From positions 62,001-126,000 of the forward strand of contig JADJMW010000009.1 in NCBI GenBank assembly GCA_016709385.1: a stretch of DNA of 64,000 nucleotides, written 5' to 3'. This DNA is from Candidatus Rubrivivax defluviihabitans (GTDB lineage Bacteria; Pseudomonadota; Gammaproteobacteria; Burkholderiales; Burkholderiaceae_C). Of the stretch, positions 34,210-42,500 are shown one piece after another. The stretch's first letter is position 1; every line of letters starts with the position of its first letter. Position numbers and translations under genes: made by a program. Below the pieces are notes generated by a model. It saw only the letters and a program-made list of their open reading frames with translations, searched no databases and had not been told where the DNA came from.

Positions 34210-36429
34210 ATGAGCAAAGCAGTTTCAAGACGGAGATTCCTGAGCCTGTCCGCCGGCAGCCTGGGCGCGGCCACGGCCGGCGCCGCCTGGCAGGGCTGGA
34301 TCCCCCTGGCCCCGGACGCAGTGGCTGCCAGCGCCGCCGAAGCCGGCACCGGCACCGTGACCACGATCCCGACCTTCTGCGAGATGTGCTTCTGGCGCTG
34401 CGGCGGCATCGCGCACCTGCGCGACGGCAAGCTGTGGAAGTTCGAAGGCAACCCCAAGGACCCGCAGAGCATGGGCCGGCTTTGCCCGCGTGGCACCGGT
34501 GCCGTGGGCGCGCACTACGACCCCGACCGCCTGCGCCAGCCGCTCATGCGCGTGGGCGAACGCGGCAAGGAGGAATGGAAGGCCGTGAGCTGGGACGAAG
34601 CACTCGGCTTCGTGGCCGAGAAGATGAACAAGATCAAGGCCGAGCACGGCCCGGAATCGATGGCCTTGTTCAACCACGGTTTCGGCCAGCGCTTCTTCCA
34701 GCATGTGCTCAAGAGCTGGGGCGTCATCAACTACGCCGGTTCTTCCTACGCCCAGTGCCGCGGTGCGCGCGACGTGGGCTACGTGCTCACCTACGGCGCC
34801 GGCGTCGGCTCGCCCGAGCCCACCGACATCAAGAACACCGACTGCCTGGTGCTGATCGGCTCGCACCTGGGCGAGAACATGCACAACTCGCAGGTGCAGG
34901 AGTTCGCGCAGGCGGTGGAACGCAAGGTGCCGGTGATCGTGGTCGACCCGCGCTTCTCGGTGGCCGCCAGCAAGGCCAAATACTGGCTGCCGGTGAAGCC
35001 CGGCACCGACATCGCGCTGCTGCTGGCCTGGGCCAACCTGCTCGTGAGCGAAGGTCGTTACGACAAGGCCTTCGTCGAGAAATACGGCCACGGCTTCGAC
35101 AAGTTCGCCGCCGAGATCAAGGGTTACTCGGTTGAATGGGCGGCCGAGCAGTGCGAAGTGTCGGCCGACCTGATCCGTGCTGCGGCGCGTGAATTCGCCG
35201 CCCGCCGCCCGGCCAGCATCATCCACCCCGGCCGCCGCGTGAACTGGTATGGCGACGATACGCAGCGCAGCCGCGCCATCGCGCTGGTCAATGCGCTGCT
35301 GGGCAACTACGGCCGCAAGGGTGGCATGTTCGTCTCGCAGGGCATCAAGATCGCGCCCTATCCGCTGCCCAAGTACCCCGAGCACGCCAAGCCTCGGCTC
35401 GACGGCGCCGAAGGCGACATCTACCCCTTCGCCGACGAAGGCGTCACCACCGCCATCCGCGACGCCACGATCAGCGGCAAGCCTTACCCGGTGAAGGGCT
35501 GGTTCGTTTATTCGACGAATCTGATGCAGGCGCTGCCCAACGAGCAGGAAACCATCAAGGCGATCCAGAACCTGGATCTGATGGTGGTGTGCGACACCCT
35601 GCCCAGCGAGATTGCCGGCTGGGCCGACGTCATCCTGCCCGACACCACCTTCCTGGAGCGGCACGACGAAATCCTCACCGGTTTCGGCCGCACCGGCTGG
35701 GCTGCGCTGCGCCAGCCGGTGGTGGCGCCGCCGCACGACCAGAAACCGGCCTGGTGGATTGCCAAGCAACTGGCCGAGAAGCTGGGCATCGGTGACTGCA
35801 TGCCCTTCAAGGACATGGAGGAATACCTCAGCTTCCGCGTCGAGAAGTCGGGCCACAGCTGGGAAGCGCTGAAGAAAGAAGGCGTGATCATGGCGCCGCA
35901 CAAGCCCATCACGGTGGAGGAAGGGCTGGAACTCAGCTTCGACACGCCCAGCGGCAAGGTCGAGTTCTGGTCGGACCAGCTGGCCGAGGCCGGCTTCGAC
36001 CCGGTGCCCAAGTACACCAAGCATCCCGACGCACCGGCCGGCCATTTCCGTCTGATCACCGGGCGCGCGCCCGGCCACACCTTCAGCCGCACGCAGACCA
36101 ACCCCTTGCTGCACGACCTGATGCCGGACAACGAGGTCTGGGTCAACACCGCGACAGCCGCGAAGCTGGGGCTGAAGAACCGCGACTACGTGAAGCTGAA
36201 GAACCAGGACGGCGTGGTCAGCAACCGCGTGCGCGTGAAGGCCACGCAGCGCATCCGCGAGGACTGCGTCTACATGGTCTACGGCTTCGGCCACACCAAC
36301 AAGATGCTCAAGACGGCCTTCCTTCGTGGCGCCAGCGCCGGGGGCCTGAATTCGCACTACGCAACCGATCCGCTGATGGGTGCCACGAGCATCCACACGA
36401 ATTTCGTTGCTCTCGTGAAGGAGGCGTGA
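34210..36429 (+). CDS. Tat-exported molybdopterin oxidoreductase, polysulfide/thiosulfate reductase type
   Basis: A 739-residue catalytic subunit of the DMSO reductase family. Tat signal SRRRFLSLSAG; N-terminal [4Fe-4S] ligands CEMCFWRCGG with a further Cys in GRLCPRGT; SYAQCRGARD supplies a probable Cys ligand to Mo; ITGRAPGHTFSRTQTNP lies in the C-terminal cofactor-binding domain. With the Fe-S and NrfD subunits it forms a periplasmic Psr/Phs-type complex. Sulfur context (YeeE, rhodanese) favours polysulfide or thiosulfate; tetrathionate, arsenate or reverse sulfur oxidation cannot be excluded. RBS and start lie just after the transporter. Confidence 0.85.
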   Translation: MSKAVSRRRFLSLSAGSLGAATAGAAWQGWIPLAPDAVAASAAEAGTGTVTTIPTFCEMCFWRCGGIAHLRDGKLWKFEGNPKDPQSMGRLCPRGTGAVGAHYDPDRLRQPLMRVGERGKEEWKAVSWDEALGFVAEKMNKIKAEHGPESMALFNHGFGQRFFQHVLKSWGVINYAGSSYAQCRGARDVGYVLTYGAGVGSPEPTDIKNTDCLVLIGSHLGENMHNSQVQEFAQAVERKVPVIVVDPRFSVAASKAKYWLPVKPGTDIALLLAWANLLVSEGRYDKAFVEKYGHGFDKFAAEIKGYSVEWAAEQCEVSADLIRAAAREFAARRPASIIHPGRRVNWYGDDTQRSRAIALVNALLGNYGRKGGMFVSQGIKIAPYPLPKYPEHAKPRLDGAEGDIYPFADEGVTTAIRDATISGKPYPVKGWFVYSTNLMQALPNEQETIKAIQNLDLMVVCDTLPSEIAGWADVILPDTTFLERHDEILTGFGRTGWAALRQPVVAPPHDQKPAWWIAKQLAEKLGIGDCMPFKDMEEYLSFRVEKSGHSWEALKKEGVIMAPHKPITVEEGLELSFDTPSGKVEFWSDQLAEAGFDPVPKYTKHPDAPAGHFRLITGRAPGHTFSRTQTNPLLHDLMPDNEVWVNTATAAKLGLKNRDYVKLKNQDGVVSNRVRVKATQRIREDCVYMVYGFGHTNKMLKTAFLRGASAGGLNSHYATDPLMGATSIHTNFVALVKEA

Positions 36430-36434
36430 CATGA

Positions 36435-36500
36435 AGCCCCCACGCTCACTTTGTTCGCTGCCCCCCGAGGGGGCGCAAGTCCCCTTTGGGACGGCCCTGC
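36435..36500. repeat. G/C-rich double-hairpin repeat element inside the Psr operon
   Basis: Two adjacent hairpins (36460-36465 with 36469-36474, GCCCCC/GGGGGC; and 36479-36483 with 36488-36492, GTCCC/GGGAC) follow a CACGCTCACTTTGTTCGCTG lead. I recall this arrangement as a dispersed intergenic repeat of Comamonadaceae-like genomes. It lies between the catalytic and Fe-S subunit genes, just before the AGGAG ribosome site of the latter. No second copy was found in the window. Confidence 0.55.
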
Positions 36501-36512
36501 AGGAGACTTGAT

Positions 36513-37052
36513 ATGCCCCGCTTTGGAATGGTCATCGACACCCGCAAGTGCGTGGGCTGCCAGGACTGCGTCGTGGCCTGCCAGGTCGAGAACGACGTGC
36601 CGCAGGGCTATTGCCGCGACTGGATCACGACAGAAGTGCGTGGCACCTTCCCGCAGCTGCACATGGAGATCCGCACCGAGCGCTGCAACCACTGCGACAA
36701 CCCGCCGTGCGTGACCTGCTGCCCCACCGGAGCCAGCCACGTGGAGGACTTCGGCCGGACGGTGCAGGTGACGGCCAACAAGTGCATCGGCTGCAAGGCC
36801 TGCATCGCCGCCTGCCCCTACGACGCGCGCTACGTGCACCCGCAAGGCTATGTCGACAAGTGCACCTTCTGCCTGCACCGCGTGAAGGATGGCAAGGACC
36901 CGGCCTGCGTCTCGGTGTGCCCCACGCACTGCATGTATTTTGGCGACCTGGACGACCCGAAGAGCGCCATCAACGACCTGCTGCGCACGCGCAAGTTCCA
37001 CACGCTGCTGCCCGAAGCCGGCACCCGGCCGCGCATCTTCTATCTGACCTGA
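36513..37052 (+). CDS. four-cluster ferredoxin-like electron transfer subunit (PsrB/DmsB type)
   Basis: A 179-residue Fe-S subunit with four Cys clusters: CVGCQDCVVAC, CNHCDNPPCVTCCP, CIGCKACIAACP, and CTFCLH with CVSVCP. This is the usual four [4Fe-4S] arrangement linking a quinol-reacting NrfD subunit with a molybdenum site. ATG 36513 follows AGGAG at 36501. No Tat signal, as is normal for partners that travel with the catalytic subunit. Confidence 0.9.
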   Translation: MPRFGMVIDTRKCVGCQDCVVACQVENDVPQGYCRDWITTEVRGTFPQLHMEIRTERCNHCDNPPCVTCCPTGASHVEDFGRTVQVTANKCIGCKACIAACPYDARYVHPQGYVDKCTFCLHRVKDGKDPACVSVCPTHCMYFGDLDDPKSAINDLLRTRKFHTLLPEAGTRPRIFYLT

Positions 37053-37064
37053 GGAGCAGCCGTC

Positions 37065-38117
37065 ATGCTCGAAATCACCAGCACGAGACACAACCCCTTG
37101 ATCGACCCGCACCTGGCGGTATGGAGCTGGGAAATCCCGCTGTACCTGTTCGTGGGCGGCATCGTGGCCGGCATGATGGTCATCGGCGGCCTGGCCATGC
37201 TGCGCCTGGCCAAGGGCGAGGACACGCGCACCTTCTTTTCCATGCAGACGCCGCTGCTGGGCTTCATGCTCATGAATATCGGCATGCTGGCGCTGCTGCT
37301 CGACCTGACGCACCGGCTGTACGTGTGGCGCATCTACCTCACGTTCCAGTACCTCTCGCCCATGGCCTGGGGTTCGTGGGTGCTGCTCGTCGTCTACGGC
37401 GTGCTCATGGTCTCGGCGCTGATCCGCCTGCCCGACGCCTGGCCCTGGCTGGGGCGCACGGTGCCGGTGCTGAAGACCTGGTCCGACGTGATCGTCGCCC
37501 GACCGGCGTGGATCCGCGCACTGGGCTGGGCCAACCTGGTGCTGGGCATCGCGCTGGGCATCTATACCGGCATCCTGCTCAACACCATGGTCGCGCGGCC
37601 GCTGTGGAACAGCGCCATCCTCGGCCCCTTGTTCCTGGTCTCGGGCCTGTCGGCCGGCGTGGCGGTGATGCACATCGCGGCCACGCTGCTGCAGGGGCGC
37701 AGCGCGCCGCAGGGCATGGTCGGCGGTGCCTTCTCGGCCCTGCTGCAACCCATGGGGCCGCAGCATCCCGAGAAGCGAACCGCCGAATCGCTGGTGCGCT
37801 ACGACCAGATGTTCCTGGTGGCCGAGCTGGTCTTCATCACCATCCTGCTCATCAACCTGTATACGACCTCGGCCTCGCACGCCGTGGCGGCTTCGCTCAT
37901 CACCACCGGCCCTTATGCGCTGGCTTTCTGGGGCGGCGTGGTTCTGGTGGGCGTGGTGCTGCCGCTGGCCTGGCAGGGCCTGGAGCTCACGCACAAAGTG
38001 GCGCACACCGTGGTGCCGGCCGTGCTGGTGCTGGTGGGCGGCTTCACGCTGCGCTGGATCATGGTCAACGCCGGCCAGGTCAGCGAGATCACCCCTGCGC
38101 TCACCTTGGTTCCGTGA
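37065..38117 (+). CDS. NrfD/PsrC-family quinone-reactive membrane subunit
   Basis: A 350-residue membrane protein with about nine to ten helices. Signatures are WSWEIPLYLFVGGIVAGMM, LLLDLTHRLYVWRIYL and SPMAWGSWVLL, the NrfD family pattern. It exchanges electrons with menaquinone or ubiquinone and feeds, or drains, the Fe-S subunit encoded 12 bp upstream. Together with the two preceding genes it makes a complete Psr-type membrane enzyme. Confidence 0.9.
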   Translation: MLEITSTRHNPLIDPHLAVWSWEIPLYLFVGGIVAGMMVIGGLAMLRLAKGEDTRTFFSMQTPLLGFMLMNIGMLALLLDLTHRLYVWRIYLTFQYLSPMAWGSWVLLVVYGVLMVSALIRLPDAWPWLGRTVPVLKTWSDVIVARPAWIRALGWANLVLGIALGIYTGILLNTMVARPLWNSAILGPLFLVSGLSAGVAVMHIAATLLQGRSAPQGMVGGAFSALLQPMGPQHPEKRTAESLVRYDQMFLVAELVFITILLINLYTTSASHAVAASLITTGPYALAFWGGVVLVGVVLPLAWQGLELTHKVAHTVVPAVLVLVGGFTLRWIMVNAGQVSEITPALTLVP

Positions 38118-38152
38118 CGGTGGGTCTCTTTGTTTCTTCGAAAGGAAATCTG

Positions 38153-39544
38153 ATGTTCCGCATGGCTCTTCTCGGCGCGCTGTTGCTCGGCGCGCAGATC
38201 GCCGCCGCACAGGCGCCGGCCGCTCCTGCTCCCGCCAAGGCCAAACCACCGCAACCGGGCATGTGCGCCGCATGCCACACGCTGGAGCCCAACCAGATCG
38301 GCGGTTATTTCGAATCGGCAGCGTTCAAGTCTCAGGCGATGCAGGTGGACGTGGGTGCGGCGATGCCGCAGATCCTGCGCTTCGACCCCAAGGCGCTGAA
38401 GGTCATCGATGCCGGCGTGGCCAAGACGCCCGATTTCCTGCGCGACGCGAAGAAGCGCCACGAGGTTCAGGTCACCTATGTCGAGAGGGACGGCGTGAAG
38501 GTCGCGAGCGAGATCCGCTTCAAGGGCCCGGTGAAGATCGACCCGGCCCACCTGATCGACTATGCGGGTGTGGCCAAGCTGGTGGCCGAAGGCCCGGCCA
38601 AGGCGAACTACACGCTCATCGATTCGCGGCCGCTGGTGCGCTTCCAGGAGGGTGCGATCCCGACCGCGATCCACCTGCCGTTCATCGGTTTCGACAAATT
38701 CGTCGACCGCCTGCCCAAGGACAAGAACCAGCTCACCGTCTTCTACTGCGGCGGCATCACCTGCACGCTGAGTCCTAATTCGATGAAGAAGGCCAAGCTG
38801 ATGGGCTACACCAACCTGCGCGTCTACCGCGAAGGCGAGCCCGAGTGGAAGACGCGCAATGTCCTGGTGACGACACCGACGTTCGTGAAGGCGGCGTACC
38901 TGGACCGCGAAATTCCCCACGTGATGATCGACGCGCGCACCGCGGTCGACGCCACCAGCGGGCACATCCAGGGTGCGGTTTCGGTGCCGGCCGGTGAAGA
39001 GAAGGCGGTGCTGAAGTCGCTGCCCGATCCCAAGCTGAAGGCGCCGCTGATCGTCTACGACGGGCGCGGCGGTGACCAGGCGGTGACGGTGGCCCAGGCC
39101 CTGATCAAGGCCGGCCAGCAGAACGTGCTGGTGCTCGACGGCGGCATGATCGGCTGGCAGGCGGCGGGCTATGCCGTCGAGTCCGGTGTGCCGGCGCCAA
39201 CGAAGATCGCCTACGCACCCAAGCCCCGTGCCGGTTCCATCCCGATGGCCGAGTTCACCACGTTGGCCAAGAATACGCCGCCCAACGTGTTGATCCTGGA
39301 CGTGCGCAACGCCGACGAAGCCCAGGCCGGCATGATCAAGGGCGCATTGCTGATTCCCGACGAGGAGCTGATGGCGCGCATGGCCGAGCTGCCCAAGGAC
39401 AAGCGAATCGTCGCGCACTGCCTCACCGGCATCCGTGCCGAGATGGCGTACCACAAGCTCAAGGAAGCGGGCTACAACGCCGCCTTCCTGAACAACGAGA
39501 TCGAAGTCGCCAAGGACGGCAGCTTCAAGATCACGCCGCGTTGA
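38153..39544 (+). CDS. periplasmic heme protein with three rhodanese domains
   Basis: A 463-residue protein with a signal peptide (ending AAAQA), one CXXCH heme site (CAACHTLEPNQ, near residue 40), and then three rhodanese folds. Domain 1 (about 150-250) has active-site-like CGGITC; domain 2 (about 255-345) has DGRGGD and no Cys, so it is probably inactive; domain 3 (about 370-455) has CLTGIRA. Rhodaneses carry sulfane sulfur as a persulfide, and the added heme could accept electrons from it. It is the last gene of the Psr operon, after AAAGGAA, and may deliver sulfur to the molybdoenzyme. Confidence 0.85.
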   Translation: MFRMALLGALLLGAQIAAAQAPAAPAPAKAKPPQPGMCAACHTLEPNQIGGYFESAAFKSQAMQVDVGAAMPQILRFDPKALKVIDAGVAKTPDFLRDAKKRHEVQVTYVERDGVKVASEIRFKGPVKIDPAHLIDYAGVAKLVAEGPAKANYTLIDSRPLVRFQEGAIPTAIHLPFIGFDKFVDRLPKDKNQLTVFYCGGITCTLSPNSMKKAKLMGYTNLRVYREGEPEWKTRNVLVTTPTFVKAAYLDREIPHVMIDARTAVDATSGHIQGAVSVPAGEEKAVLKSLPDPKLKAPLIVYDGRGGDQAVTVAQALIKAGQQNVLVLDGGMIGWQAAGYAVESGVPAPTKIAYAPKPRAGSIPMAEFTTLAKNTPPNVLILDVRNADEAQAGMIKGALLIPDEELMARMAELPKDKRIVAHCLTGIRAEMAYHKLKEAGYNAAFLNNEIEVAKDGSFKITPR

Positions 39545-39593
39545 GTCCCCGCGGATCTCCCTCTCGCGCCCAGGCGGGCGAGGGGGCAAGCCA

Positions 39594-39622
39594 AGGCCTC
39601 GCTCAGCGGGGCCTCGGTTTTT
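39594..39622 (+). terminator. terminator after the heme-rhodanese gene
   Basis: Stem 39594-39602 with 39606-39614 (one G-T pair), loop TCA, then CGG and five T (39618-39622). It reaches into the last codons of the convergent hypX gene. Confidence 0.6.
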
Positions 39623-41324
39623 GTGTGCGGTGCCTGGCCAGCCACAGCGGCGTGCGCGAGCGCGGCACCTTGGTCACGAAGGCGTGGCGTGCGACGTGAT
39701 AACTGGAATCGAAGCCGTAGAAGTTGAGCTTCATGCGCTCCAGTTCCTCGGCGCGCCAGGCGGCCAGCGGCTTGGCCGCTTCGTCGGCCGCGCGCCCTAG
39801 CACCTTGGCTTGCAGGAGGGCCTCGAATCCGGGGTCGGCCGCCAGCGCCTGCGCGCCTGACGCGACCGCGGCGGCGAAGGCCTCGGGGTCGCCGTCCAGC
39901 GCGGCGTCGACCAGGCCCAGCGACGCTGCCTGCACGGCATTGACCGGCAGCCGGTTGTCCATCAGCCGGCGCGCGGCCTCGGGCGCCACACGCCGCGGCA
40001 ACAGGTAGGTCCAGTATTCCGAGCCGTAGAGGTTGCCCATGCTCTTGTAGTGCGGGTTGAGCAGCACGCCGCGGCGCGCCCACACCCGGTCGGCAGCCAG
40101 GGCCAGGAAGCAGCCGCCGGCACCGGCATTGCCTGCCAGCGCGGCCACCGTGAGCTGCCGATCGGTGAGCAGGATCTCCAGCACCAGATCGTTCATGGCG
40201 TTGATATTGCGCCACGACTCGTCGGCCGGCTGCGGATGCGCCTCGATCAGGTTGAGGTGGATGCCGTTGCTCCAGAAGTCGGGTCCGCCGGCGAGCACGA
40301 TCACGCGCGTGGGCCGGGCCTTGGCGCTGCGCAGCGCGGCGGTGAGCGCCTGGCACTGCGTCGTGCCCATGGCGCCGTTGTGGAACGGAAAGTGCAGCCA
40401 GCCGACCTGGCCCGCTTCTTCGTAGCGGATCTCGCGCCAGGTGGGCGTGTCCACCACCGCGTCGGGTGCCAGCGGCGATTCGGGCACGCCGGCCAGTCGC
40501 TGCCCCAGCACCAGGGCCGCGGGCAGCTTGAAAGCGGGTTCGCTGCCGTCGGCGCGCCGCAGGTGCGTGATCCACACCGCTGCGTCGCGCGTGGCGCGCA
40601 GGATGGCGCCGTCGCGCTGCGCCACCACTGCACCGGGCGTGGCGGCGGGCGGGCGCGCACCGCCTTCGAGGTGTGCGCCGTGCAGGTACACCGGCAGGCC
40701 CAGCACTTCGTCCAGCACGCCCGGCGTACCGTCGGCGGCGTGCAGCTTGCGCAGTACGCAGGCGGTGTCGTCCTGCGCCCAGTCGATGGCGCGGTCGGCC
40801 TGGCGCATCAGCGGCCGCGTCTGGACAGGACTCGAAGCGGGCAGGGCGGCCTGCGCCTGCGGCTGCTCGCCCGCCGCCAGCCGCTGCAGCGTCAGCCGCA
40901 GGGCCTGCACCGCGGCCTCGGTGACCTCGCGCCGGTACAGGCTGCTCTTGGTGGCCGGCCGCATGGGAAAGGACCTGCTGGCCCACACCGGGCCGGCGTC
41001 GAATTCGCCATTCGCCTCGATCGCCGTCACGCCCCATTCGGTGGCGCCTTCCAGGATCGCCCAGTCCAGCGCCGACGGCCCGCGGTCGCCCGCCGGCCCG
41101 GGGTGGACGACGATGCAGCGGTACCGCTGCCACACGCTCGCGGGGATGCGGCGCTTCAGGAACGGCGCCACGACCAGTGCCGGCTGCCATAGCGCCACCG
41201 CCTCTTCGGTGACGCGGTCGTTGATGTCGAACTCGACCGAGATATCGTGCCCGTCGTGCGTCAACTCGTCGTACAGCCGCTGCGTGAGGCTGTTGAAGGA
41301 ATGGGTGAGAAACAGGATGCGCAT
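39603..41324 (-). CDS. hypX: hydrogenase maturation factor HypX (HoxX)
   Basis: A 573-residue two-domain protein. The N-terminal part is formyl-THF-transferase-like (VVHPGPAGDRGPSALDWAI, about residues 1-270), and the C-terminal part is enoyl-CoA hydratase-like (GGPDFWSNGIHLN, AALAGNAGAGGCFLALAAD). In Ralstonia and Aquifex HypX makes the CO ligand of the NiFe active site from formyl-THF during aerobic growth. Its presence suggests an O2-tolerant hydrogenase. It is 15 bp downstream of hypE. Confidence 0.92.
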   Translation of the reverse strand: MRILFLTHSFNSLTQRLYDELTHDGHDISVEFDINDRVTEEAVALWQPALVVAPFLKRRIPASVWQRYRCIVVHPGPAGDRGPSALDWAILEGATEWGVTAIEANGEFDAGPVWASRSFPMRPATKSSLYRREVTEAAVQALRLTLQRLAAGEQPQAQAALPASSPVQTRPLMRQADRAIDWAQDDTACVLRKLHAADGTPGVLDEVLGLPVYLHGAHLEGGARPPAATPGAVVAQRDGAILRATRDAAVWITHLRRADGSEPAFKLPAALVLGQRLAGVPESPLAPDAVVDTPTWREIRYEEAGQVGWLHFPFHNGAMGTTQCQALTAALRSAKARPTRVIVLAGGPDFWSNGIHLNLIEAHPQPADESWRNINAMNDLVLEILLTDRQLTVAALAGNAGAGGCFLALAADRVWARRGVLLNPHYKSMGNLYGSEYWTYLLPRRVAPEAARRLMDNRLPVNAVQAASLGLVDAALDGDPEAFAAAVASGAQALAADPGFEALLQAKVLGRAADEAAKPLAAWRAEELERMKLNFYGFDSSYHVARHAFVTKVPRSRTPLWLARHRTQKPRPR

Positions 41325-41339
41325 GAAGCAAACGCGCCT

Positions 41340-42389
41340 TCAGCAGATGCGCGGCAATTGTTCGCCGGTGAGCCAGTCCACGTTGCGCCGGCCACCGAAG
41401 CGGGTGTCCATCTGCACGAAGTGGTGATCGTCGGCGATGACCACGCCGATGTGCGCCGCGTCGCGGCCGAGCGGATGCGCGCGCATGGCCTGCAGCAGCC
41501 GCGCCGCGTCGGCCTCGGCACAGATGGCGACGAGTTTGCCCTCGTTGGCCACGTACAGCGGGTCCAGGCCCAGGAATTCGCAGGCCGCCTCCACCTGTGG
41601 CCGCACCGGAATATCGGCTTCGCGGATGACGAAGCCGCAGCCGGACTGCGTGGCCAGTTCGTTGAGCGTGGTGGCCAGGCCACCGCGCGTGGGGTCGCGC
41701 AGGCAATGGATGCCGGGCACCGCCTGCACCATGGCCGCCACCAGACCGTGCAGGGCCGCGGTGTCGCTTTCGATGGTGGTCTCGAAGCTGAGGTTTTCGC
41801 GCAGCGACATGATGGCCACGCCATGGTCGCCGACGGTGCCGCTGACCAGGATGCGGTCGCCGGGCCGCGCGCGGTCGCCCGAGATGTCCACGCCCGCCGG
41901 CACCACGCCCACGCCGGTGGTGGTGATGAAGACGCCGTCGCCCTTGCCCTTTTCCACCACCTTGGTATCGCCGGTGACCACCGGCACGCCGGCGGCGCGC
42001 GAGGCCGCGGCCATCGACTCGACGATGCGTTTCAGGTCGACCAGCGGGAAGCCCTCCTCCAGGATGAAGCTGGCCGCCAGGTACAGCGGCACCGCGCCCG
42101 ACATCGCCACGTCGTTGACGGTGCCGTGCACCGACAGGCAGCCGATGTCGCCGCCGGGGAAGAAGAGCGGCGAGACGACGTGGCTGTCGGTGGCCATCAC
42201 CAGGCGCCCGGGCGGCACCGTGAAGGCAGCCTGGTCGTTGGCCTGGCGCAGCCATTCATTGTCGAAGGAGCGCTGGAAGAGCTCGTCGATGAGCTGGGCC
42301 ATGGCCCGGCCGCCGCCGCCGTGCGACATGTCGACGACGCCGTGCTTGAAATCGACGGGGCGGATGTAGTCCTTGCGTACGGTAGTCAT
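41340..42389 (-). CDS. hypE: hydrogenase maturation protein HypE
   Basis: A 349-residue AIR-synthase-family protein. It ends PRIC, the Cys that is carbamoylated and dehydrated to thiocyanate as donor of the NiFe cyanide ligands. ATP-binding region MATDSHVVSPLFFPGGDIG, and SGTVGDHGVAIMS. It works with HypF on the HypCD complex. Unusually it is separated from hypD by two multiheme cytochrome genes and a terminator. It begins 112 bp after the NapC-like gene's stop. Confidence 0.95.
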   Translation of the reverse strand: MTTVRKDYIRPVDFKHGVVDMSHGGGGRAMAQLIDELFQRSFDNEWLRQANDQAAFTVPPGRLVMATDSHVVSPLFFPGGDIGCLSVHGTVNDVAMSGAVPLYLAASFILEEGFPLVDLKRIVESMAAASRAAGVPVVTGDTKVVEKGKGDGVFITTTGVGVVPAGVDISGDRARPGDRILVSGTVGDHGVAIMSLRENLSFETTIESDTAALHGLVAAMVQAVPGIHCLRDPTRGGLATTLNELATQSGCGFVIREADIPVRPQVEAACEFLGLDPLYVANEGKLVAICAEADAARLLQAMRAHPLGRDAAHIGVVIADDHHFVQMDTRFGGRRNVDWLTGEQLPRIC

Positions 42390-42426
42390 GGCGCAATGAT
42401 CGCCTGAATTGCGAGGTGGCCTTGCG

Positions 42427-42458
42427 CAAAACGAACGAGCGCCCGCAAGGGGCGCTCG
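42427..42458 (-). terminator. terminator after the NapC-like cytochrome gene
   Basis: A 9-bp stem CGAGCGCCC/GGGCGCTCG (42436-42444 with 42450-42458). On the minus strand it is followed by TTCGTTTTG. It separates the hup-hyp-cytochrome unit from hypE-hypX. Confidence 0.65.
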
Positions 42459-42500
42459 GATCGCAGTCGCAGCCGGGGCCGGTTTCAGGGCTTCAGGGTT

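Noticed and set aside
36431..36511. 26-codon open frame (MKPPRSLC...) between the molybdoenzyme and its Fe-S subunit
   Set aside because: It is made wholly of the hairpin repeat element and lacks a ribosome binding site; the same repeat gives similar false peptides elsewhere.
36357..38273. 638-codon minus-strand frame opposite the Fe-S and NrfD genes
   Set aside because: The opposite strand encodes well-marked Fe-S and NrfD proteins; the shadow has no recognisable sequence.
37913..39589. 558-codon minus-strand frame opposite the rhodanese gene
   Set aside because: Composition (His/Arg/Val-rich, no motif) is that of an antisense shadow; the plus strand has signal peptide, heme and rhodanese motifs.
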